Assembly: GCA_024195585.1 (NCBI GenBank)
Contig: SWBL01000370.1
Coordinates: forward strand, 1 to 47,969
From: Aureobasidium sp. EXF-3400
Lineage: Eukaryota; Ascomycota; Dothideomycetes; Dothideales; Saccotheciaceae
Direction: 5' to 3'
DNA length: 47,969 bases
In this document: positions 33,057 to 43,043 of the stretch, piece after piece
How the letters are laid out: every line of letters starts with the position of its first letter
Position numbering within the stretch: position 1 is the first letter of the stretch
Notes under the pieces: model-generated
What the model was told of the DNA's origin: nothing
Databases searched by the model: none
What the model saw: the letters and a program-made list of their open reading frames with translations, nothing else
Program-made: the position numbers and the translations under genes

Positions 33057-34428
33057 TTACAGCTTTGCTAGTGATGATCTCGTCTTTTGTTCCACCCAAG
33101 TAGTAATTCTTGCCACCAACGCCTCGACTTCATGCCTCGTGTTGCCGGCATGTAAGCACACACGGATCCGTTCAGAACCTAGCGGTACAGTTGGCGGTAC
33201 GATAGGTCTGACCACGAAGTTCCTCTCTTGACAGAATTTGGCTAGACCGCGAGGGTCTGAACTGAGTACTGAGAATATTGGTGATGGTGGACATTCCTCG
33301 AGCACTTGTAGAAGGTGGCGTTGATGCTGTGGTAGGCTCGAAGTAAGAGCGAACAGCCTCTCGTGAAGAAGACTGATCAGGTCGAAGAGATGTGTGGCAA
33401 GCGGGGTTGTATTGTCGCTCGACAAGAGTGTGTAGGCAGCTCTGATGGCAGCGAGCGCTGGGAATGATAGAAAAGTCGTGTAAATCAGTGGTCGGGCGTA
33501 GTTGATAAGGTAATGCTTGATCAGCGGACTGCATAGAACGACAGCTGTGTTTACTCGTCAGTGACCGCAGCATTAACTATGTGTGTCTGGAAAAGAACTT
33601 ACCACCATTGCAGGCCATCGCCTTGCCAAATGTGTGCAACCGGATGGTGATCTTGTCTTCCAGCCCAAGAGCCGAGACCAATCCTCTGCCTTGCGGACCC
33701 AGAACGCCTGTAGAATGTGCCTCGTCCACGATGATGTGCCCATTGCCGTTAGGTAGTAGCTCTGTCACTGCTTCGACAATCTCTCTCAGTGGTGCAACAT
33801 CGCCATCCATGCTGTAAATTGCCTCCACGGCAATGAAAATGCTACGTCGTCCAAAATTGAACTTTTCGTCGGAGTCGATGCATCTCTTCAACACAGCTCG
33901 TAGATCCGTGACAGAATTATGCATGAAAGCAAAGTTTGCCCCGGCACGACTTGCTCTCATGCCATCGTGAACACTTGCGTGAATGTAGCTGTCATACACC
34001 ACAATATCGCCAGGTTGTGGTAGAACAGAGAACAAGCCTGCATTGGCATCGAAGCCAGAGTTACACAGCAAGCCATCTTCTGCACCATGGAAAGCAGCAA
34101 TATCCTTCTCCAATGCTTCCGCATAGGTGCTGTTGCCATCGAGAAGGCGTGAGCCGCCACTACCGAGAGGGAACTCCGGACGAGCAGCTAGTTCGCGAAG
34201 GTATAGCTCGCGAAGAGCGGAGGAGTTAGAGAGGGAGAGAAAGTCATTGGAGCTGAAGTCGATGGCATTGGCAGTTGGGAGAGTCAGGTTCCGAAGTGTT
34301 GAAGCCTGTCGACGCCGTGACAAAGCGAGTGCGAGACTTCTTTCTAGATGAGATTGCTGCGCCGGAGTGCCAGATTGGTGACTCGGAGATGATTTCTTCT
34401 CCATGTCCATTGTGTATCGCAAGGACAA
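33057..34428 (-). CDS. bioF: 8-amino-7-oxononanoate (KAPA) synthase, peroxisomal
   Basis: PLP-dependent alpha-oxoamine synthase that condenses pimeloyl-CoA and alanine to KAPA, the first committed biotin step. Exons 33603-34428 and 33057-33544 with a 58-nt intron give 437 residues. Visible family motifs: FSSNDFLSLS, GSGGSRLLDGN, DSYIHASVHDG, VDEAHSTGVLG, and PLP Lys269 in LHTFGKAMACNG just before the intron. The C-terminus is SLAKL; AKL is a type 1 peroxisomal targeting signal. KAPA synthase has been placed in peroxisomes in Aspergillus, so this fits. The start could be one of two later Mets (34410 or 34404). It is divergent from the lactamase-like gene. bioB is not in the window. Confidence 0.94.
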
Positions 34429-34946
34429 TTCTGGTGTGTAATGTTGTCCAGTCGTCGTTTCCGAATTACTATTTTGGTGACTTGTTCGTGGGCAGAGAAC
34501 GTTTCGAATTTAGAAGCAACGACAACAAAAACGAAAGAAAGTACACCCCACACTATCTCCGGTGGATCATGGAAGGACAGTAGATGTTTCTAGCTCAATC
34601 ATGCTGATGGTCCAAAAAATGATGAGTCGTATGTTTCCTCACCCGTCAAAATGGTCGGGGTTGAGGCTCAATCGAGGCCTCGGCCCGATCTACATTTTAG
34701 CTTCTCCGACCGTCGTAAGTTTGCAGGCACCCTGACTTTTACACATCTGCTAAGTAGCTCTAATTTGGAGCCGAGGTCCAACTGTAGATGACTCTATGGT
34801 GCAATTGCACGAGATGAGAGACGAGAGACGAACAACTTATCGTCCATCATAATCATCGAACAGAGCGGCTACTTGATACACAGTTGGAGTGGACTATCAT
34901 CATCCCAACATCAAGAACATCACAGACAAACCACAACCCATCAACC
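34429..34946. other. Divergent promoter, bioF and lactamase-like gene
   Basis: 518 bp between opposite start codons. It contains a perfect 12-nt palindrome, GTGCAATTGCAC, at 34799-34810. No gene is seen. Confidence 0.45.
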
Positions 34947-35910
34947 ATGGCATCAAGTCTAGTACACCTACCAGAAATCGAGCGTATCAGCTCAAGAGTA
35001 ATCAGAATACTAGGCGGCAACCCAGGAAAAGTGAAAACCAAGCATCTTCCATCCTGATCAATCTAGCTAATGATACTCTCAGTTTACTCTCCAAGGTATT
35101 ACAAAACATACCCAACCATCACAACTCAAAGAACGATCCAATTAACCAAACCTGCTTCTAAAAGGAACAAACACATACCTAGTCGGCCAAGGACCAACCC
35201 GTCTCCTAATCGACACAGGCGAAGGCAAGCCCTCCTGGCTCTCCTCTCTAAAAACCATCTTATCCCAAGAAAAAGCCTCCATCTCCCAAGTAATCCTAAC
35301 CCACTGGCACCCCGACCACGTAGGAGGAATCCCCGATCTACTTTCCCTCTATCCCAAGATACCTGTTTACAAAAGCCAAGCTGTGGCTGGTCAACAGGAG
35401 ATCAATCATGGTCAAGTATTCAAAACTCAAGGAGCGACATTGAGAGCTTTTCACTGTCCGGGCCATACAACAGATCACATGGCTTTGGTGCTGGAAGAGG
35501 AAGATGCAATGTTCACCGGCGATAACGTGTTGGGACAAGGCACAGCTGTGTTCGAAGATCTGGCAGCGTATATGGATAGTTTGAGCAAGATGCAGCACGA
35601 GTTTTCTGGTCGCGCTTATCCTGGTCATGGACCTGTGATTGAAGACGGCAAGGCAAAGATACAGGAGTATATTCGTCACAGACAAGAAAGAGAGGGTCAA
35701 ATTGTGGATGTTTTGGGTAGAGAGACCGAGGAGGGGAAGAATGGATGGCAGTCGATGGATCTGGTTAGGGTCATTTACAAAGGATACCCGGAAAACTTGC
35801 ATGCACCCGCAGAAAGAGGCGTTTTGCAAGTGTTGGACAAGTTGAAGAAGGAAGGCAAAGTACATGAGGACGAGGGAGCATGGTTCTTACAGTCGAAGCC
35901 TGCTTTGTAA
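34947..35910 (+). CDS. Metallo-beta-lactamase-fold hydrolase, LACTB2-like
   Basis: MBL-fold hydrolase resembling LACTB2; in animals this is a mitochondrial endoribonuclease, and related fungal enzymes act as thioesterases in polyketide pathways. Exons 34947-35030, 35083-35095 and 35165-35910; 280 residues. The middle exon is only 13 nt and encodes FTLQ plus one base of the next codon, restoring the conserved NPGKFTLQGTNTYLVG. The zinc motif HxHxDH is at residues 79-84 (THWHPDHVGG); later ligands are in CPGHTTDH and GDN. The C-terminal part ends in a helical winged-helix-like region (GVLQVLDKLKKEGKV), typical of LACTB2. No secondary-metabolite gene is adjacent, so the LACTB2-type role is more likely. 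Confidence 0.9.
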
Positions 35911-36075
35911 TGCAGAGCAGCAGGTTGATTTCTGATATTGCTTCGGCCCATCAAGTCTGTACAGCTGCTAATCGCCTAATTTCCTAATCGACGCCTTTCC
36001 CTGCTTGCTAGTATGCTTAGCTTGACACATCCGTGCCCAAGACATTCCACCATAACGCCAATAGTGCCCAATTAC

Positions 36076-37747
36076 TCATACCTCAATCTCCTGGACAATG
36101 TAGAAGAGCATGTACGCTTCTGCGCCCAGAACTTCTTTCTCTTCTACCAAAACGACTTTGCTGTCGTCGAACAAGAACCACTCGTCACCCTCTCTAGCAT
36201 AACTCACGTAATGTCCACTATCCATTTTGCCCTTGTGTACAATGACACTGCTGAGCTCGTACAACGGTCTTGGAGATGTGCCCTTCTCGGCGTCTGCACC
36301 GTTCTTTGCTCCATTCGTTTCAGCACCGCCTTTCTTAGAGCGCGGGCGAGTGACATAGGGTTGTAAATCCAAGACGGTCGGGAAGTGCACCTTGGCATCG
36401 AGTTTGATGGACGAAGATGAAGTCTTTGAATGTGAGAATCGTTTCAGATGTATCGGTAGAACGGGCGGTAGTCGTGATAGGGCGAGTCGTTTTGTGGCGG
36501 TCTGTTGGCTGTCACACTCCCGACAGCGGTAGTCTGAAGCTGGCAAGACCTCTGGGCTTGTAAAACGATCGAGACATTCGGACAGATTGACGGCCTGAGG
36601 TGCCACTGGTGGATCGTTCTTTTTCTTCTTTGGTCCGGGAGTTTTGAGATCGAGAGACAGATCCATGAATGGGTCCACAGCAGCTGTGACGTTCTTGCAC
36701 TTGGAACAAATGACAGTGCTACGCATCAGACCACAGAAGGCACGGTGGATGACACAGTTGCAGTCTTCGGCCTTTTCCTCCTTCTCGTCCTCTTCGAGAT
36801 TTGTGGTATGAAGCGAGTTCAAGATGAACTGCAGGTACTCGTGGGCATCTTGTTGTTGGTAGCCAGCGAGATTACCGCCTCCTTTCCAACTTCCCTGAAG
36901 CATGGCGACTGCACCATAACCTTCTGCTTTTTCAGTACTGTGAAACTCTGTGATGATGTCGTCAAGAGCGCATGAGGTGCATGCTTCGCGTTCGCAGTCG
37001 ATGGAGCGATGTCCGATGGAGAGGTAGAAGGCGCGGATGAAGGGGTTGTGGATCAAGGATTGGAGGACGACCGACATGAAGCATGTCTGACCCATGTTAT
37101 AGAGTCCACGAAGGCCTTTTGCGCGACAAGGCGCGGGTGCGGCGTTTGCGGCGAGAATCTTGCTATCGACATCGGACATGAAGACGGTGTGCTTGCGCTT
37201 CTTGCCTGCGAGGGAATTAGATGTGACGGCGGTGTCGCTGTCCTGTATGCATACCTTGCTGAGTGCGTATCTCTTCGAGAGCATTGTCATAAACAAAGTC
37301 GTCGCATTCCCGACAGTATACATTGCCCTTGGACGATTCCACACCTGGCTTGTTGTCAGAAGATGTGGCTCCTGCGGGTATATGTGCTCTTACAAAGGAT
37401 GTGCTTCTTGTCGTGCTGATCGCGCTGTTCCGAGGCAAAGACGCTCGAACAGTCCAGACAGAGGTAGGTGGGTCGCAGAGAGATGGCGGATGACTTGTTC
37501 AGGTGAGGGCCGATTGCGCCGGTTTTGTGTACGGTTTGCATCAAAGTGGTGTATCGCTTGATCAGCTGGGGTTGTGAGGCTTCGAGCTGAGCCTTGATGT
37601 GATCTAGACATTGTTAGAGATGGTGCGAAATTGTTGTTGTCGGACAAGCATACCGCAGCCATGTGTGGATATCGAGCCTGGGGATGGGAAGCGGATGTCG
37701 GCGAGGGAGTGCTTCTTGGTGAGCACCGGCGACTGTGATTTCTCCAT
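36076..37747 (-). CDS. ubp8: Ubiquitin hydrolase Ubp8 (SAGA DUB module)
   Basis: Deubiquitinase of the SAGA complex that removes ubiquitin from histone H2B. Four exons: 37654-37747, 37394-37603, 37255-37344, 36076-37205; introns of 49-50 nt; 507 residues. The N-terminal half holds a ZnF-UBP domain: YLCLDCSSVF, then HDKKH, then NVYCRECDDFVYD (about 70-125). The catalytic Cys is Cys173 in NMGQTCFMS; the catalytic His is His463 in DSGHYVSYA, followed by FDDSKV. A zinc-binding CxxC pair lies mid-domain (CSKC, later CREC). A nuclear basic stretch, GKKRKH, sits at the exon 3/4 junction. The other DUB-module members (Sgf11, Sus1, Sgf73) are not in the window. It is head-to-head with the HIT gene. 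Confidence 0.94.
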
Positions 37748-38101
37748 GACGATAGAGATATAGTTACATCAGCTACATTGCCTGCGTCTCGAGAAATGTT
37801 GTGACGATGATGCATTCGGCTTGTCGCAAACATCTGAATCGCATGCGACACTGATCAGCCGGGGCGAAAGTCGGCCATCTTTAACTCCGATACTGTCTCC
37901 GATGCTCCCAAAGAGGCAGGAAGGGTTTCAGGTCAAAGCTCCACCCCCGCACTCGTCACCGACACCTTTTCGGTCGGCATTCGGACGAGTGCAAGAGCTG
38001 GAGGGGTCTTCTTGTGTTCATCTTGTTGATTCAACTAGCACTCTGTAACACCATTCTACTTTGTACATAACACTCTCCAATCACACCACACATCACCAAT
38101 C
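37748..38101. other. Divergent promoter, ubp8 and HIT gene
   Basis: 354 bp between opposite start codons. A short plus-strand frame (37821-38048) has no family resemblance and is not called. Confidence 0.5.
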
Positions 38102-38616
38102 ATGGCCGCTGCCTGCATCTTCTGCAAGATCATCAAGGGTACAATCTGCCAAAGCTCTCGTCGAGACACCATCAACATGGCTAACACACTACAGGCGAGA
38201 TCCCCTCGATGAAACTCTTCGAAAGCGATAAGGTCTTTGCTTTCCTCGACATCAACCCTCTAAGCTACGGCCACGCTGTCAGTCTCCCTCTCTTCCCCTC
38301 TTCCACCTCTCCCTCTGACAACCACTCTCAGCTCGTCATCCCCAAGTACCACGGCGCAAAACTCCACGACATCCCCGACGACCAACTTACAGAGATTCTT
38401 CCTGTCGCAAAGAAGATCGCTCAAGCAGTAAACGCTGAAGACTACAATATCCTGCAGAACAACGGACGCATCGCTCATCAGGTCGTCGATCACGTCCACT
38501 TCCACATGATCCCCAAGCCAAACGAAAAGGAAGGCTTGGGTATCTCATGGCCTCAGCAGCAAGGCAACCAGGACAAGCTGAAGAAGCTTAAGGAGGAGAT
38601 CATGGCAAAGATGTAA
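38102..38616 (+). CDS. HIT-family nucleotide hydrolase (HNT1/HINT-like)
   Basis: Small histidine-triad hydrolase of the Hint branch, which cleaves adenosine phosphoramidates and related nucleotides. Exons 38102-38138, 38195-38277 and 38332-38616; 134 residues, normal for the family. Motifs: CIFCKIIKGEIPS at the start, FLDINPLSYGHALVIPK, and the active triad VDHVHFHMIPKP near residue 101. Intron 2 is 54 nt, begins with GTCAGT and has no in-frame stop, so its retention would add 18 residues between Ala and Leu; the conserved HALVIPK continuity shows that it is normally removed. Probably cytosolic and nuclear. Confidence 0.94.
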
Positions 38617-38820
38617 ATCATGTAAAAGAAAGAGACCGAGGAATGAGATACGATTGGAAGACATGATAGTGAAGCTTGGAACCGAGACGATCAAGGTCTT
38701 GAGCCAGAATCAAGAGCCTATTCGCGAATGCAAGAAGAGAACACTTGAAATTGAACGTTCATACTTTTCAGAGACTCTTCAGCCTCAAGTTCCGACGACA
38801 TGTCATTTATGGTGATAAAC

Positions 38821-40804
38821 TCACCCTAGGAACCCGCTACACAGAGCGAGCCCTCCGCATACCCATGCCGGCCACCACAATACCCACACTGTGACTCCCG
38901 TCCACACTCTTTCCACTCTCCAGGCCCATGCCGCAGCTGCAATCACCTCGTCGAATCTTTTGCCCGTCACCATTCCCAAGACGTGCAATGCGGCGGGCGG
39001 GGAAGTCGCAACCATGACCGCTACAGACAAGACCCCCAACAAGACCTTTACACCCATTGGCCATGTCCGCGATGGCGAGAAAGGTCGGACGAATGATAGC
39101 GGAGAGGCGAGGAGTCCGACGAACAGAGCTTGTGAAAAGTTGAGTGTTGCAAGAGTTGATAGAGCGGCACCGAGTAGGAGTAGAGAGAAGCATTGGATGA
39201 GTGTAAACGTCTGGGGTGGAAGTTGGAGAGTGCTGCGAAGAGCGAATGCAAGGATTGCAGGCATAGTGATGGTAGGTACCATGAGAGCCGCGAGCATGGT
39301 GATGGGTGTCTAAACAGCGTGTCAGCAGGGTTTCATGAGTATCAAATGATTCTTACACACCTCTTCCGGAATCTGGTTCAGAATGTAAAATGGCACAAGA
39401 CCTAATGCATGAATGCCGAGAACGATAGCCAGAGGACTGAACAGATCCCTTTGAACCACTTCGAGATCCACAGAGGGTACCAGAGCCACGCTTTCTCCTT
39501 CCTTGACAAGAGTCAGATCAGGCTTCTTCTCGCTCTTGGGCGAGGCTGGGTTAACACTCTGACGTTCTGGTCGACCGCTCTGCACCCAAAGCAATATACA
39601 AGTGATGGTAAAGTTGACTGCAATCAGCATAGCACTGGGCAAATAAGTACCGATGCTCACAAAGCGATTGGCTTGCATAAGCAAATAGAAGAAGAAACTT
39701 TGGTGCAAATGCTCGAGGAGGTTGTTCACACTGCGGAAAAGACTCTCGACAGTTCTACCGAGCGAGATTTCATCATGCCAACCATCACCAACCGTCTGCA
39801 GAGTAATGGCATCGATGTGGTATGGCATAAAGACACTGTGCGGACCGCTTGCATGACCTACAGCTTGATTCATCATACCCCTGAGCATTGTGTCAAGGCG
39901 CTCCCGGTAGCTATCTTGGTGATCCCACATGCGCTGAATGGTACAACTGATGCCAAGTTGCCCCTGAGCGATATTGACAGCGGTGTTGACAAGATCGAGG
40001 TTAGGTAATTGACCATTAATGCCATCGTAGACAACGTGGAGCTTGTCGAAGCGATGGCCCCATGGACCAGCAGGGTAATCGATAGCAATGGCAGCTTGGA
40101 GCGCACCTGCTTTGATGTTCAGAGCCTGTACTGCAGTGGTATCGTGTGTGTCATGGTAGGCATCAACCCAGGCGTGTGGACCGTAGGTGCTGTCCGAGGG
40201 GATCAGGACGATGATATCTTTTGACCAGATAGACCACCTCTTGAAATATCTTGCCAGAGTCAAGAGCAAGGCGACACCGCTGTAGTTGACCTTGCCGTCC
40301 ATGTTCCTCCATGCAGCGATCAAGACCATTGCTTCGGTGGCATCTGCTCTAGGGCCTTGTAGCAGTGCATAGACATTCTGGCCCGTCTTGTTCTGACCCG
40401 AGATAGAGTACGAGTAGTTCTGGATAGCGGGCTTCAGTCCAGTGGCACCGAGCATGTGGTATAGCTTTTGAGAGCGCTCTTCGGAGGGCAGCTCATCCAT
40501 AGTGGCAATCTCCTGTCTGTATGCGCGGAAGACATTGTGTTCGCTACCACCGAAGTAGGTGTGTACCTGGCCAGGAAGGATGGCGTTCTCGGAGACATAG
40601 GTTCGGCGGGAATATTCGTCGAGCGGAAGCAGTAACAACCAAGCGACGCCAATGACGATGCACAAGAACGACAGGTACGGCGGGATGCGGGCCAGACGGC
40701 GGCTGTGTCGGAGACTGAGCAGTCCTGCTTCAGACAAGACACGAGTTATTATTTGGTCATTCCAGTCTGAGTTATTGGAGCTTCTTACACAGTAGAGCTG
40801 CCAT
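38821..40804 (-). CDS. gaa1: GPI transamidase subunit Gaa1
   Basis: ER membrane subunit of GPI transamidase, which attaches GPI anchors to proteins. Three exons: 40789-40804 (16 nt, five codons plus one base), 39361-40727 and 38821-39309; 623 residues. The tiny first exon is inferred: it gives MAALLS before GLLSLRHSRR, matching the family start, and the donor GTAAGA and acceptor GAAG fit; an in-frame ATG at 40737 is the fallback start. One membrane segment lies at about 20-40 (LSFLCIVIGVAWLLLLPLDE), then a long lumenal domain with the family signature ENAILPGQVHTYFGGSE and YGPHAWVDAYHD. Several C-terminal membrane segments follow. It is head-to-head with the rhomboid gene, 187 bp apart. Confidence 0.92.
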
Positions 40805-40991
40805 TATGGTCGACAGTCGGGCGTCAGGAGGTGCAAGAGGGTCAGGGCGTGCTTTCAAGGGAAACAAGGGGAAGCGTTTCTAGAGCAAATCCAAGTCTCC
40901 ACCGACGCGACCGACTCGACATTTGTCTTCTCCCGACTCTTGCCTACTGCTACTGTTCCTCTCCAGCTCGCCCTGTATTCGCTTGCTTGCG

Positions 40992-41944
40992 ATGCCGTCG
41001 TTTTCGCTGCCCCAATTCGACGCTCGTCGTGTGCGCTCATATCTCTTCCGCTTGCCCTTGTGCACGCGTGCCCTTCTCGTTGTTATAGTCGCTTTTTGGA
41101 TCGCCAGCCTTAGACTGTCCTGGTTCCAACAATGGGCCGCTTTGATACCAAATGAGATGAACCTTGGAACCAGTATCTATCGTCCTTCTATGCCTTGTAG
41201 CTGCCTGTCTGACCGCTTCCGTAGTGTACCGATTGAATACCTTCCCTCTGCTTCACGTTGGCTTCATCCACATGATCGTCAACATATTTGCTTTGACTCC
41301 GCTTCTTGAACGTTTCGAGGCCGAGAATGGCTCTCTCCCGACTCTGCTTCTCTTCACAGGCCGTATGTCTCTGTCGCTCTCTTCAATTGGTTCTGTGTCT
41401 AACGAGTCTGTTAGCGTTCGGTCTTCTCCCTGGAGGAAGCTACACCTTGATTGAACGCTTCATCTTCAGATCGAACACTGCTGTTCAAGGCGCAAGGTAA
41501 GACACTCGGTGTCTCGCTATACCGGCCTATACTAACACTGTCTCTAGTGTCTGGGTCTTCCTTCTCCTGGCTTCCGAATCCATCAAGACGTACAAGCAGA
41601 ACCCGAACTTCGCTCTCGGTCCCTACAACATTCCCACATGGACCGCTCCCCTGATCCTCAACCTCTTCGTCGCTGTCCTCGTCCCCAATACCAGCTTCCT
41701 TGGTCACTTGTGTGGTCTTGCCGTTGGATATCTATGGGGCTTGGGCTACGTCAAATTCCTCGTACCTAACGAGAAGATCTTGAGATGGATCGAGGGCAAG
41801 CTCAACCTCCTTGGCCGCCTGCCTCATTACGTTTCAGTCGACCAAAAGACATATGGAAGATATGGCGTACTGCCAACAACCGCAGAACCTAGACCGGGTC
41901 CGACTCTCGCTTCTCTTGGAAGCACCCAGAGACTCGGCCCTTGA
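40992..41944 (+). CDS. rbd2: Rhomboid-family membrane protein, Rbd2-like
   Basis: Golgi-type rhomboid; in Aspergillus and fission yeast the Rbd2/RbdB proteases act in SREBP cleavage. Exons 40992-41172, 41225-41362, 41415-41496 and 41548-41944 (introns 51-52 nt); 265 residues. Six or so hydrophobic segments are seen. Conserved parts: TFPLLHVGFIHMIVN, FTGPFGLLPGG, the putative nucleophile Ser in VQGASVWVF, and the later His in GHLCGLAVGYLWG. Intron 3 splits the serine codon (AG|T). The C-terminal tail is hydrophilic with Pro/Arg (EPRPGPTLASLGST). It ends 34 bp from the stop of the facing thioesterase gene. Confidence 0.91.
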
Positions 41945-41978
41945 TTTGGGGTTGCAGATAAAAGCTAGCTATACCCCT

Positions 41979-42775
41979 TTAATCTTCCAACTGTGGAACT
42001 ACCCGTTGCAACCATTTGCTCAAGTCCTGCAAGACAGCAGGTGACAGTGCATGCGCCAAGCCCTCATACTCCTTGATCATCATGGCTCCATCATCGACGC
42101 CCAACTCCTTCAATTTGTTCAAGCCTTCGGTCCATTTGCTACGTGGAATCAGTCTATCCGAGACTCCGCGTCCCAAAAACATGGGAACATGGCCGACCAC
42201 GTGAGGTAGTCCTGCCTCGGTTCGTAATTTCTGAATAGTCTCAGGCAGCGGCAAGTATCCCATTAAGCCGACGATACCTGCAAGCTTTCCGGCATAGCGA
42301 GAAGTCAGCTCTGTCAGCAATGCAAGTGCACAGCCTTGTGAGAAACCTCCAAGGACTATGCGGTTGGGTGGTATGCCTTTTGATGTCAGATCATCGAGGA
42401 GCGATTCGACATATTCAACACTCTTCCTTAGGCCCTCCTCATCTTCGTCTGGAGCGAGTTCCGGACGACCAGCAGGAGCTGGTTGCAAAGAAGAGGGAGT
42501 GTACCAAGCATTCTGTCGGGCGTCCAGATTGTGTGGCGCATTGGGAAATATCCATTGCATGTAAGGTAGCTTGTTTCCTTGGTGGAATTGTGTGGCTATG
42601 TCTGCATGCAGCGTAAGTTCATTTTCTCAGGACGAAGCACCAGGGAAGGAGACGAACTTTCCCAGCCCATAGCATCATCATCGAGACCATGGAGAAAGAT
42701 TATGGCAGCACCATGGGCGGGGTCGCTGGCAGGTTTGGGGGCTGGTTTGACAAGGGGAGGCTGTTGGTTCTGCAT
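41979..42775 (-). CDS. Acyl-protein thioesterase 1-like
   Basis: Cytosolic alpha/beta hydrolase that removes palmitate from proteins (APT1/LYPLA1 family). Exons 42658-42775 and 41979-42601 with a 56-nt intron (donor GTTCGT, weaker than usual) give 246 residues from the ATG at 42775; an upstream in-frame ATG at 42835 would add 20. Motifs: IIFLHGLDDDAMGWE near the start, FPNAPHN, the nucleophile in LGGFSQGCAL, Asp in GRGVSDRLIP, and His in GLAHAL. Length fits the family. It faces rbd2 tail-to-tail and is divergent from the zinc-finger gene. Confidence 0.92.
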
Positions 42776-43043
42776 GTTGAATGGACTGTCAGGGAAAGAT
42801 CGAGTGCGGAAGGGTAAAGTCGAAGCAAGTAGCATTCTTATAAGACGGCTATGGGTTAAAGGCCAAAGCCAATTGAGCAGCTTGACATATCATCTCCTCT
42901 CGTCCGCCCGACGTGTGACGGTGTGACGGTTCACGGTGTTTGAGGGACAATTGTGGGGTCAAGAGGGGAGGAGCTGGGGTCCGCCGAAAGACATGTGCCA
43001 TGACGAAACCTTCAACATTTGGAACACAACTCTTGTACACACA

